Positions 14,515 to 20,425 of a DNA stretch of 25,088 nt are shown here, piece by piece (within the stretch, counting starts at the first letter, position 1; every line of letters starts with the position of its first letter). The stretch is from assembly GCA_946623205.1 (NCBI GenBank), contig CAMOQV010000011.1, positions 1 through 25,088 of the forward strand, read 5' to 3'. Source of the DNA: an uncultured Clostridia bacterium (GTDB taxonomy: Bacteria > Bacillota > Clostridia > Christensenellales > UBA3700). A program made the translations under genes and the position numbers. Below the pieces are notes generated by a model that saw only the letters and a program-made list of their open reading frames with translations, searched no databases and was not told where the DNA came from.

Positions 14515-15024
14515 TTATTTTACTTGTAAATTTTGCTTTTCGATTAGTTTTACACCATCGATAACTACACCAGACTTTAATTCTTCTTTTAAGAACTTCT
14601 TATCAACTGTTTGTTGAACTTTTGTGATGTAATACTTATCATCTAACTTAATGTTTTCGTCCACTTCGATAGATTCAGACTTTCTAAATCCTAATCTTAC
14701 CTTTGCAGTTTCAAACTTTGTCTTGTTGTTTCTAATCATAGCATCTGTTAAGAATTGCTTTAATGAGTCTAACTTTCTCTCTTTTGCCTTTCTTCTTTCA
14801 GCTAGTGATTCTTCTTCTTTCTTGAACGCATCAATATCGGCTTCTAAATCCTTAATGTAGCAACCGATGTTTTCAATCTTCTCATCAATGCCTTCGTTAA
14901 GTTCATCCAATAGTTTGTTCACTTTCTCTTGATCGATTTCGCCTGTTTCTAAATCGATACATTCTTCATTGAAACCATTTTCTAATAGTTCGTAAAGTTT
15001 CTTTTCAATCTCGTAAAGTTTCAT
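14515..15024 (-). CDS. Siphovirus Gp157-like protein
   Basis: A 169-residue protein matching the Gp157 pattern: an N-terminal helix (LYEIEKKLYELLENG), an acidic stretch with DLETGEID, a long coiled coil (residues 50-100), then LTDAMIRNNKTKFETAKVRL, GFRKSESIEVDE and a final strand-rich part. The family comes from Streptococcus thermophilus phages, where it has been linked to phage resistance; its molecular role is unclear. SD is AAAAGGAG. It is first in the transcript from operator-promoter 2. Confidence 0.85.
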   Translation of the reverse strand: MKLYEIEKKLYELLENGFNEECIDLETGEIDQEKVNKLLDELNEGIDEKIENIGCYIKDLEADIDAFKKEEESLAERRKAKERKLDSLKQFLTDAMIRNNKTKFETAKVRLGFRKSESIEVDENIKLDDKYYITKVQQTVDKKFLKEELKSGVVIDGVKLIEKQNLQVK

Positions 15025-15069
15025 TTGTTTTCTCCTTTTGCGTTAAGGTCGCAACCCTTATGTAATTCT

Positions 15070-15099
15070 AATATAACATAGGTTTACACTTTTGTAAAC
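15070..15099 (-). promoter_or_regulatory. Promoter with operator copy 2
   Basis: Minus-strand TTTACA (15093-15098), 17 bp, TATATT (15070-15075). The perfect palindrome GTTTACA CTTT TGTAAAC fills 15082-15099, so bound protein would cover the -35 and half the spacer. It drives the Gp157/PcfK/PcfJ group. Layout and spacing are the same as in copy 1 at 19965-19994. Confidence 0.82.
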
Positions 15100-15106
15100 T
15101 ACTTTT

Positions 15107-16033
15107 TTATAGTTTTCTTAAATCTTGCCCTGTAATATATTTAGGCGCAAATGATGTTTTTGTATTGGTTAATCTAGATGCCAATCTTTCGCCATATCTC
15201 TCTTTAAACTTTTCTATTGTCAGATTAGTTGTAACAAAAATTTTCATCCCACTAGATAATCTTGTTTCTATAACCCCAAGCAAATATTCAAGTGTAATTG
15301 AGTTTATAGATTCTACTCCTAAATCATCAAAAATTAACAAGTCGGCTTCTAATATTCTTTCATATATTTCCGTTTCATCTCTATTAAACTTTTCGTTTAC
15401 AAAGACTTCATTCATTCCAAATGCTGACAAATACATAATTGTTTTGCCTTTTGATAATAATTCGTTAGATACTGCGTATGCTAGATGCGTTTTACCTATA
15501 CCAACTTCGCCAGACATAAACACAATGTTTTTATCACTATTATCAAAATTATTAACCCACTCCTTAATTTTGGTATAAACTTTTTGCATAAAACTAGATT
15601 GTGGAGTATTGTTCTTTTTAAAGATAGAACTATCTAATGTTGCAGCTACTGAAATTCTTGGCAATCCACTTAATGATCTATTTAAACTAATTCTTTTTCG
15701 GTTTCTACATTCGCACTCTTGGAAATTGATAAATCCTGTATCTTTACATTTTGGACATTTATAATACATGTTTAAATCAATACCATATACTTCAATACAA
15801 GACAACAACCTTCTTGAAACTAATGCTAATTCTGCATTTACATTCGATGTATCTTTATTCGATATTTCGTAATTGGCTTTCTTTTCGATTAGTTTGTTTC
15901 TTTCTTTGTAAAGTTTGTAGAACTCTTTATTCTTCATTGCATCTGCAAGTCTATCATTAAACTTGTTTTGAGCAATATCTTGTCTTATTTTATATTCTAA
16001 ATTCAAATGTTTATTTACATCACAAAATCTCAT
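15107..16033 (-). CDS. dnaC: DnaC/DnaI-type helicase loader
   Basis: A 308-residue AAA+ ATPase. The N-terminal part has a zinc-binding cluster (CPKC at residues 93-96, CEC at 107-109); the ATPase core has Walker A GEVGIGKTH (165-173), Walker B LLIFDD (222-227), sensor FVTTNL and the arginine-finger region GERLASRL near the C-terminus. It loads the replicative helicase at the origin melted by the upstream initiator. It starts 2 nt after the initiator gene stops, with GAGG as SD. The host presumably supplies the helicase, as none is visible here. Confidence 0.9.
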   Translation of the reverse strand: MRFCDVNKHLNLEYKIRQDIAQNKFNDRLADAMKNKEFYKLYKERNKLIEKKANYEISNKDTSNVNAELALVSRRLLSCIEVYGIDLNMYYKCPKCKDTGFINFQECECRNRKRISLNRSLSGLPRISVAATLDSSIFKKNNTPQSSFMQKVYTKIKEWVNNFDNSDKNIVFMSGEVGIGKTHLAYAVSNELLSKGKTIMYLSAFGMNEVFVNEKFNRDETEIYERILEADLLIFDDLGVESINSITLEYLLGVIETRLSSGMKIFVTTNLTIEKFKERYGERLASRLTNTKTSFAPKYITGQDLRKL

Positions 16034-16035
16034 AA

Positions 16036-16896
16036 TTACATCCTCACTTCGTCCAATTCTGCATCATCTATTAAATGTGAATCGTCTGCTTGTTCTCTAT
16101 CGCAACAATTAAAATCTTTAGCTGCCTTTGTTGTATAACCAGAGTTAAGTCTTTCTTGCTTTCTTCTTTGCTCTTTTAAAGCATCGAATACCCACTTCTT
16201 AATTGCTAGATAATCACTCTTGGCTTTGTAGCCTTTATAGGCTCTATATTCGCTCATAAAGTCAATTGCTTCTTGACCTTCTTCTAATGCAAGTAACTTT
16301 TGATGCTCTTCGTCTGTTAATAGCACATTTTCAAACTTACCAAACTTATGCTTAACAACTTTTTTTTCTTCTAAATCGGGTGTAAAATCGCTTGTCGATT
16401 GGTCTTTTTCTTTTACTCTATCTTCTTTAGAGATAGAGTTTTCTTTTTTATCTATACTCTTATTCTCTATACTCTCGTTACATTTTGTAACGCTTTGTGT
16501 TACATTTTGTAACGCTAGTGTTTTGCTTTCTCTGAATTTGCGAACTCTATTTGCTTCTGGACTATCAACTGCACTACCTATTAATCTACTAACTTCAGTC
16601 ATATAGATTGTTTGATCGTCAAGAATCTCCAATAGTTCTAATTGTTGTAAAACTTTGATAGCACTTCTGACTACATCAATGTTGGTGTTAGTAACTGCAG
16701 CTAACATATTTTCATCGTATGGAATTTGATCGTTGAATCTTAATCTGCCTTCATGGTCTAAAGACTCCAGCATTAACTTTAAATAAAATAGGCTATACTC
16801 TTTGCCATTTGGCATCGCCTCAAGAATAACCATTTTGTGTTTTTTAAAAAAATCTCTTTTTAATTTTAGCCAGTAAAATCTGCCCTGTTGTTGCAT
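16036..16896 (-). CDS. Replication initiator (phage_rep_org_N type)
   Basis: A 286-residue protein. The first 110 residues (FYWLKLKRDFFKKHKMVILE; NGKEYSLFYLKLMLESLDHE; VTNTNIDVVRSAIKVLQQLE) match the winged-helix N-terminal domain of phage replisome organisers. A polar linker (residues 125-190) joins it to a C-terminal helical domain (QEAIDFMSEYRAYKGYKAKS) that contacts the replication machinery. The linker DNA carries two iterons (16477-16516), as in other Bacillota phages whose origin lies inside the initiator gene. SD is AAAAGGAG; a promoter with a structured leader precedes it at 17004-17031. Confidence 0.88.
   Translation of the reverse strand: MQQQGRFYWLKLKRDFFKKHKMVILEAMPNGKEYSLFYLKLMLESLDHEGRLRFNDQIPYDENMLAAVTNTNIDVVRSAIKVLQQLELLEILDDQTIYMTEVSRLIGSAVDSPEANRVRKFRESKTLALQNVTQSVTKCNESIENKSIDKKENSISKEDRVKEKDQSTSDFTPDLEEKKVVKHKFGKFENVLLTDEEHQKLLALEEGQEAIDFMSEYRAYKGYKAKSDYLAIKKWVFDALKEQRRKQERLNSGYTTKAAKDFNCCDREQADDSHLIDDAELDEVRM
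16477..16516. repeat. Two iterons, likely replication origin inside the initiator gene
   Basis: GTTACATTTTGTAACGCT occurs twice, at 16477-16494 and 16499-16516, with a 22-bp period (about two helical turns). Each copy contains the inverted repeat GTTACA-TTT-TGTAAC. Because 22 is not a multiple of three, the two copies are read in different frames and give different peptides (LQNVTQ and VTKCNE), so the conserved object is the DNA. A short AT-rich tract with repeated CTATACTCT lies beside them at 16441-16476. These are presumably bound by the initiator's N-terminal domain. Confidence 0.75.
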
Positions 16897-16924
16897 TTGT
16901 TGTTTCTCCTTTTCCTTAATTTTT

Positions 16925-16952
16925 AGTCATAGAGAAGGCTAACTCTATGACT
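16925..16952 (-). promoter_or_regulatory. Leader hairpin upstream of the initiator gene
   Basis: A perfect 10-bp stem (AGTCATAGAG with CTCTATGACT) around an 8-nt loop TTAGCCTT, in the roughly 100-nt leader between promoter 17004-17031 and the ATG at 16896. No U-run follows. The loop could pair with AAGGC at the 5' end of the same leader (near 16996), forming a pseudoknot. A regulatory role in initiator expression is inferred from structure and place. Confidence 0.55.
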
Positions 16953-17003
16953 GGCTGTTTATGGACTATGAAATATAAGAATTCAGATTGCCTTTTTAAA
17001 GCC

Positions 17004-17031
17004 ATTATACCACTTTTAACTAGAATGGCAA
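17004..17031 (-). promoter_or_regulatory. Promoter for the replication initiator
   Basis: Minus-strand TTGCCA (17026-17031), 16 bp, TATAAT (17004-17009) with TGG just upstream of it (extended -10). The -35 overlaps the last codons and stop of the SSB gene. It lacks the operator palindrome, so initiator and loader may be expressed even when the operator is occupied. Confidence 0.65.
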
Positions 17032-17415
17032 GTCGCTTGGATTTTCATCCTCAACTAATGTTTGTTGTTGTGGATGCTTCTCGCCACTATCTTCATTCTT
17101 CTTTAATTCTGATAGAATCGAGATAGATTCTACTACGCACTCGTTGGCTGTTCTATTTGAGCCATCGGCAGCTTGATACTTTCTAACTTCCCATCTACCC
17201 TTTAACTCGACCTTTGAGCCTTTACTTGCATACTTGTCAAGATATTCGGCTTGATTCTTCCACACTACAATATCGATAAAATCGGATACATATTCGCCAT
17301 TCTCTTTAAAGTCCCTGCGAACTGCTACTGTGTTTTTTAAAACACTAATACCACTTTGAGTTTGGTTTAACTCGATGTCTTTACATAAATTACCACTTAA
17401 AACTACTAAATTCAT
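17020..17415 (-). CDS. ssb: Single-stranded DNA-binding protein
   Basis: A 131-residue SSB. The OB-fold is clear: NLVVLSGNLCKDIELNQTQ, GISVLKNTVAVRRDFKENGE, FIDIVVWKNQAEYLDKYASK, GSKVELKGRWEVRKYQ, and VVESISIL. The acidic C-terminal tip DLPF is the usual docking peptide for partner proteins. The frame is open upstream, but the ATG at 17415 has AAAAGGAG and gives the canonical SSB N-terminus. It coats single-stranded DNA in replication and annealing and is grouped with the Rad52-like SSAP and nucleases. Confidence 0.93.
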   Translation of the reverse strand: MNLVVLSGNLCKDIELNQTQSGISVLKNTVAVRRDFKENGEYVSDFIDIVVWKNQAEYLDKYASKGSKVELKGRWEVRKYQAADGSNRTANECVVESISILSELKKNEDSGEKHPQQQTLVEDENPSDLPF

Positions 17416-17417
17416 AC

Positions 17418-17726
17418 TTACACTTCTCCTTTTGCGTATTCTATATATGGCTCTTGTTCTGCCATTCTTGCTTTGTATTTCTTGCCTCTTAACTCTGGAT
17501 ATTGTTCCTGAAGTTTTTGTCTGCATCTTCTGATGCTTTCTAGTGTTGGCAATTTGCTTTGTTGGATAGCTTCCATAATCTTACAAAATGGAAGTCTGAA
17601 ATCATAACCTAACTTGTAATAAACCATACAAAATAAAGTTTCGTCACTATCTCTTACAGCTGGTCTTTCTTTTAAAAGTTCTCTAACTGTTTCAGTTACA
17701 GATAATAATTGCTTTTTTGTTGCCAT
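17418..17726 (-). CDS. Conserved-type phage protein upstream of ssb
   Basis: A 102-residue protein: LLSVTETVRELLKERPAVRD in the first half, then LPTLESIRRCRQKLQEQYPE and YKARMAEQEPYIEYAKGE at the end. This 'TVRxLL ... ESIRRxRQKxQ...PEL' pattern is one I associate with a small protein found in replication modules of Bacillota phages, without known function. It looks all-helical and basic and could bind DNA. SD is GGGGG; it ends 2 nt before the ssb start. Confidence 0.75.
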   Translation of the reverse strand: MATKKQLLSVTETVRELLKERPAVRDSDETLFCMVYYKLGYDFRLPFCKIMEAIQQSKLPTLESIRRCRQKLQEQYPELRGKKYKARMAEQEPYIEYAKGEV

Positions 17727-17730
17727 TGTT

Positions 17731-18177
17731 TTATCCCCCTAACAAATCGACTATTATTCTCGCAGTATCCTTTTTACTGCATTGTTTGAACTTGACTCCG
17801 TATTTTTCGTGCATTGTTGTCATTGCTTTAAGTAGAATTGCACCATCAGTTTGCTCTTGGCTTGATTTTCGCCTATTTGATGGCGATTGCCACTTTAGGA
17901 TGGGTGTTTCTTCTTCTATCAAAATTATAAGGCTTATTTCGGCTGATTTTGCCCTGATACATTCTTCCCTAAATCTTGCGTGTTGCTTTCCACATATATT
18001 GCCAAATACTTCTCTGAAGTTTTGCTTTGTATCAATGCACACACTTTGGTCTTTGGCTTTGGTATAATCGCCTACTAATAACTTGCTTCTGATAACCTTA
18101 TGTCCCATCTCGGCAAGTTGCCTGTTTAAGTCTTGATGTTTTCCTACTTGATTTCTTGTATCTTCAATGATAACCAT
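17731..18177 (-). CDS. ERCC4-type nuclease domain protein
   Basis: A 148-residue protein with the ERCC4/XPF nuclease core: IIEDTRNQVGKH at residues 3-14, then LLVGDYTKAKDQSVCIDTKQ, in which the Asp residues and the final DTK stand for the metal-binding residues of the usual GDx(n)ERK motif. C-terminally, ILIEE and KWQSPSNRRKSS follow. Small phage ERCC4 proteins are thought to cut branched or recombination DNA. The gene lies among the SSAP, NinB-like, HNH and SSB genes, which supports a role in recombination-dependent replication. Confidence 0.82.
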   Translation of the reverse strand: MVIIEDTRNQVGKHQDLNRQLAEMGHKVIRSKLLVGDYTKAKDQSVCIDTKQNFREVFGNICGKQHARFREECIRAKSAEISLIILIEEETPILKWQSPSNRRKSSQEQTDGAILLKAMTTMHEKYGVKFKQCSKKDTARIIVDLLGG

Positions 18178-18180
18178 TCT

Positions 18181-18468
18181 TTACTCCATATCTAGCCAAG
18201 ATTTACCAAAAATTCTTCTGAAGTCTTGTCTTGATCCGAATTTTTCTTCCCATTTAAGTTGAGCTGTTTTCTTTAGCTGCAAGTCTAGTTCTCGATTAAA
18301 GTGAACACCATAATTGCTCATATTATGCCAATCGGCTCTTAACCATACTTTTAAACCATACTTTTCGCTTAACTTTCTATTAGCTGAACCGAAAATATGA
18401 TGGCAATGTAGGTTGTTTGTATCGCCTGTTATATAACATCTCTTTTCGCTTTGTATTATGCTATTCAT
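18181..18468 (-). CDS. HNH-like phage recombination nuclease
   Basis: A 95-residue protein with an HNH-type core: CYITGDTNNLHCHHIFGSAN, RKLSEKYGLKVWLRADWHN, then GVHFNRELDLQLKKTAQLK, and the closing FGSRQDFRRIFGKSWLD. Relatives often have two Cys before the HH; here only one remains in that position. The family is common next to NinB-like genes and is usually annotated as an HNH or NinG/Rap-like nuclease for recombination intermediates. It overlaps the NinB-like gene by 8 nt. Confidence 0.72.
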   Translation of the reverse strand: MNSIIQSEKRCYITGDTNNLHCHHIFGSANRKLSEKYGLKVWLRADWHNMSNYGVHFNRELDLQLKKTAQLKWEEKFGSRQDFRRIFGKSWLDME

Positions 18469-18955
18469 CTTTACCCCACTTATCTATCATTTGTTTAAGT
18501 TCGATTTCGTCCAATGTTTCAATGCCTAAATCTTTTGCTTCATTTACAACACCATTTATGAACTGACTCATCTCTTTAGTGTTGTAGTGATGCGTTCCTA
18601 CACCTATTCGAGCATGGACATAAGTTGTTCCATTTAACTTGCTTCTGCCTATCTCTTTGCAATACTCAAATTCTCGTTTGACACTTTCCCAAGCAATCTC
18701 TTTAACAGATATTGTTTCCAGAACTCCGTATCTTAAAACCATTTGTTCGTGGATCGCATCAATGCTTGTATTCAACTGCTTGGCTATCTTGTCTTGTAAT
18801 GCCCAAGAATAGTTGTTAGAGTTTAGACTTCGTTTCTCCCTGTGAACTTTTAGCTCAACATCAAATTGTTTGCCATTCTTGAGTTCTTGCGCAACCTCGA
18901 AAAGTTGCGCTTGAAACTCTAATAAATCGTTATTGTTTCTTATTAGCTTTTTCAT
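18461..18955 (-). CDS. NinB/YbcN-like recombination protein
   Basis: A 164-residue protein with the signature VHREKRSLNSNNYSWALQDK (residues 38-57) and the C-terminal VGTHHYNTKEMSQFINGVVN, DLGIETLDEIELKQMID. The RSLNxNxYxW motif is shared with NinB-type proteins, which bind DNA in phage recombination. It overlaps the SSAP gene by 26 nt and lacks a strong SD, so coupled translation is likely. Exact family (NinB versus a Bacillota-specific relative) is uncertain. Confidence 0.75.
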   Translation of the reverse strand: MKKLIRNNNDLLEFQAQLFEVAQELKNGKQFDVELKVHREKRSLNSNNYSWALQDKIAKQLNTSIDAIHEQMVLRYGVLETISVKEIAWESVKREFEYCKEIGRSKLNGTTYVHARIGVGTHHYNTKEMSQFINGVVNEAKDLGIETLDEIELKQMIDKWGKDE

Positions 18956-19703
18956 CTTTTAACTTAACTGCTAACTCTAAATCTTCTACTGATAGTTCGT
19001 AGATGTTTACACTAAATACAGGTGCTAATGCTACAATATTGATTTTGTAAGATTGCATCTTCTTGTAAAGGTCTGGATGGCTTTCCATTAAAATATCTTC
19101 AATCTCTTGTAATGCTAATACATTATCTTGAGTTGTTGCTATTGGATTGCCTTTGTGTTGCAAGTGAAACTCTTGCGTAGCCTTACTGGGTGTGATACCA
19201 AACTTAAATACTGACTTGCCATCTTTATCTACAATCTCTAACTTTGTAATGTTTCCGTTAGTAACTTCGTATGTAGATACTGACATTCCAGCAACTCTTC
19301 TTTGTTCTTCTCTTGGGATTATGCATTTTCCGTTTTGCTCTTGGTTTTCGCAGTTAATCCAAATAAATGGTGCATTGTATAGACTTCTACCAATACCCCA
19401 GTTGAATCCTGCTCTCTTAAATGAGTCAGATGCTTCGCCTTTTTCTTTATCGCTAAATGATTCAGCTCCACAATCCCATTTCCAAATCCATTGACTCTTT
19501 GATTCACTCCAAATACCAATACCACAATATAGATTGCCTTTAACTTCTTTGTGATCTCTTTGCCAATTTTCTTGACCTACTGTTTCATCTAATACTGCCA
19601 TATCAACTCTTGCGTTCTTGTATAGCAATAATGTGTAACCTGTTTTTGTAACTGCACCGACTCTTAATTCGATTTCGTTTGCTTTTAACTCTCTAAATTC
19701 CAT
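18930..19703 (-). CDS. Rad52-like single-strand annealing protein
   Basis: A 257-residue Rad52/22-type SSAP. The core is clear: LDETVGQENWQRDHKEVKG, LYCGIGIWSESKSQWIWKWD, GAESFSDKEKGEASDSFKRA, then GFNWGIGRSLYNAPFIW. These proteins form rings that anneal complementary strands in phage recombination, as Sak does in lactococcal phages. The C-terminal part is variable. SD is AAGGAG; the sequence TTTATAAGGAG here is complementary over 11 nt to the loop of the first plus-strand RNA. It is second in the operator-1 transcript, right behind the HTH gene. Confidence 0.88.
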   Translation of the reverse strand: MEFRELKANEIELRVGAVTKTGYTLLLYKNARVDMAVLDETVGQENWQRDHKEVKGNLYCGIGIWSESKSQWIWKWDCGAESFSDKEKGEASDSFKRAGFNWGIGRSLYNAPFIWINCENQEQNGKCIIPREEQRRVAGMSVSTYEVTNGNITKLEIVDKDGKSVFKFGITPSKATQEFHLQHKGNPIATTQDNVLALQEIEDILMESHPDLYKKMQSYKINIVALAPVFSVNIYELSVEDLELAVKLKDEKANKKQ

Positions 19704-19722
19704 GTTTGTTTCTCCTTATAAA

Positions 19723-19935
19723 TTAGTTTTTTGTTTGATTTTTTGCTTCTCTAATTGCTTTTCTAACTTTCTCTTGGCTTGTTTGTAATAGTAAAGCCAT
19801 TTTCTCGACCAATTCTTTTGATGGCTTTTTCTTGCCTTCTGCTACTCGATATAGATATTGTCTAGATACATTGATTCGCTTTGCGAACTCTGTAATAGTC
19901 CATCTATTTTCTTTTAATATTTCTAATAGAGTCAT
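19723..19935 (-). CDS. XRE-family HTH regulator (Cro-like)
   Basis: A 70-residue protein that is essentially one helix-turn-helix domain: TITEFAKRINVSRQYLYRVA (residues 13-32), then EGKKKPSKELVEKMALLLQ, and a Lys-rich tail. It has no peptidase or dimer domain, like Cro or a small repressor. It is first in the leftward transcript, 41 bp behind a perfect 18-bp operator that covers its own promoter, so autoregulation is expected; two more operator copies (15082, 10426) suggest it controls the other early promoters. SD is GGGGG. Binding of this protein to this operator is inferred. Confidence 0.85.
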   Translation of the reverse strand: MTLLEILKENRWTITEFAKRINVSRQYLYRVAEGKKKPSKELVEKMALLLQTSQEKVRKAIREAKNQTKN

Positions 19936-19964
19936 TTTACACCCCCTTTGTTATTTGCAATTAC

Positions 19965-19994
19965 ATTATAACATAGGTTTACAAAAGTGTAAAC
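19965..19994 (-). promoter_or_regulatory. Early promoter with operator copy 1
   Basis: Minus-strand TTTACA (19988-19993), 17 bp, TATAAT (19965-19970). The perfect palindrome GTTTACA AAAG TGTAAAC lies at 19977-19994, over the -35 and half the spacer. It fires the HTH-SSAP-replication operon and is only 28 bp from the divergent plus-strand promoter at 20022. Confidence 0.87.
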
Positions 19995-20005
19995 TAAATA
20001 TTGAT

Positions 20006-20023
20006 AAAATTTTGCACAATTTT
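20006..20023. promoter_or_regulatory. Second inverted repeat in the divergent region
   Basis: AAAATT (20006-20011), 6-bp spacer TTGCAC, AATTTT (20018-20023): a perfect inverted repeat that touches the -35 of the plus-strand promoter. It differs from the 18-bp operator and could be a site for another regulator, or chance in AT-rich DNA. Confidence 0.3.
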
Positions 20024-20049
20024 GACAACCGATATAAAGGTGGTATAAT
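20022..20049 (+). promoter_or_regulatory. Divergent promoter of small RNA 1
   Basis: TTGACA (20022-20027), 16 bp, TATAAT (20044-20049), with TGG before the -10 (extended -10). Both boxes are perfect consensus, so it should be a strong constitutive-type promoter. It is on the opposite strand to all protein genes. Confidence 0.82.
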
Positions 20050-20055
20050 AAAGGT

Positions 20056-20170
20056 GAAATAGGCATAATGTTCAGTCCTCCTTATAAAAACAAACTGAAC
20101 AGGATTCGTTCCATAATTAAATTATTTATCTTCATCAGAAAAGCATCCAGTTCCAGATGGGTGCTTTTTT
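20056..20170 (+). ncRNA. Small RNA 1 (about 115 nt, loop with anti-Shine-Dalgarno)
   Basis: Bounded by a consensus promoter and an intrinsic terminator. The 5' part folds into a perfect 7-bp stem, GTTCAGT with ACTGAAC (20070-20076 and 20094-20100), holding a 17-nt loop that begins CCTCCTTATAAAA, the complement of an AAGGAG site. The same string occurs on the plus strand over the SDs at 19712-19722 (11 nt) and 8705-8716 (12 nt). A 34-codon frame from ATG 20068 runs into the terminator; I consider it non-coding. Transcription and function are inferred. Confidence 0.65.
20141..20170 (+). terminator. Terminator of small RNA 1
   Basis: AAGCATCC (20141-20148) pairs with GGGTGCTT (20159-20166), one wobble, loop of 10 nt, and the run of T reaches 20170. 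The last two T are also the first two bases of the next promoter's -35. Confidence 0.85.
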
Positions 20171-20196
20171 GACATTCTAAAACTTTGTGCTATAAT
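20169..20196 (+). promoter_or_regulatory. Promoter of small RNA 2
   Basis: TTGACA (20169-20174), 16 bp, TATAAT (20191-20196), preceded by TGC (extended -10). It has the same spacing as promoter 1, and its -35 overlaps the terminator T-run of the previous unit. Confidence 0.78.
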
Positions 20197-20202
20197 AAAG
20201 CT

Positions 20203-20276
20203 ACGATCATATAGAAAGACTCCTTGTTTTATTAGTTCTAATTACCACGAAAGGGCATCCGAAAGGGTGTCTTTTT
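20203..20276 (+). ncRNA. Small RNA 2 (about 74 nt)
   Basis: The second unit of the array, from the predicted start after TATAAT to the terminator T-run. There is no ATG with an SD. It contains GACTCCTTGTTTTATTAG, again with an anti-SD-like CTCCTT, in a segment with little predicted pairing. I found no ribosome-binding site in the window with extended complementarity beyond CTCCTT, so any target may lie elsewhere. Confidence 0.6.
20251..20276 (+). terminator. Terminator of small RNA 2
   Basis: AAGGGCATCC pairs with GGGTGTCTTT (three wobbles) across a GAAA tetraloop, then T. The core GCATCC/GGGTGY is shared with the other two units. Confidence 0.85.
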
Positions 20277-20302
20277 GTATTTAGGAAAAGTTGTGCTATA
20301 AT
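20275..20302 (+). promoter_or_regulatory. Promoter of small RNA 3
   Basis: TTGTAT (20275-20280), 16 bp, TATAAT (20297-20302), preceded by TGC. It shares TTGTGCTATAAT with promoter 2; the -35 is weaker and again overlaps the previous terminator. Confidence 0.72.
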
Positions 20303-20308
20303 TAAATT

Positions 20309-20382
20309 GCCAAGAAAATCTTTACGATTTCATTTTGGGACTTCCTATGAAAGAGCATCCATCTGCAAGTGGGTGCTTTTTT
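20309..20382 (+). ncRNA. Small RNA 3 (about 74 nt)
   Basis: The third unit. It opens with a hairpin: CCAA with TTGG outside and GAAAATC with GATTTC inside (20310-20338). GGGACTTCCTATG follows, a CUUCCU segment in the place where the other two units carry CUCCUU, and then the terminator. There is no plausible ORF. It is convergent with the late minus-strand transcript, which ends in the terminator at 20388-20425. Confidence 0.58.
20351..20382 (+). terminator. Terminator of small RNA 3
   Basis: AGCATCC (20354-20360) pairs with GGGTGCT (20371-20377), extended outward by A/G-T pairs and inward by A-T, followed by T to 20382. Confidence 0.83.
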
Positions 20383-20387
20383 AATGC

Positions 20388-20425
20388 AAAAAAAATGAGG
20401 ATGTGCTTCAGTCGAAACATCCACA
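20388..20425 (-). terminator. Terminator of the late/lysis operon
   Basis: On the minus strand TGTGGATGT pairs with ACATCCTCA (one mismatch) around a loop that itself closes with TTC/GAA, then eight T. It follows the gene at 20449-21414 and faces the small RNA array, so the two strands terminate tail to tail. Confidence 0.82.

Noticed and set aside
19319..19525. 68-codon frame inside the Rad52-like gene
   Set aside because: Fully contained in a strongly supported gene in another frame, with no SD.
20068..20172. 34-codon plus-strand frame in small RNA 1 (possible toxin-like peptide)
   Set aside because: The only upstream SD candidate is a weak AAGGTGA, the frame runs through the terminator stem and ends in its T-run, and units 2 and 3 have no equivalent. 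It remains a minor alternative.
20022..20382. CRISPR-like or minisatellite repeat array
   Set aside because: Units are of unequal length, and the shared parts are promoters and terminators rather than a constant repeat with unique spacers.
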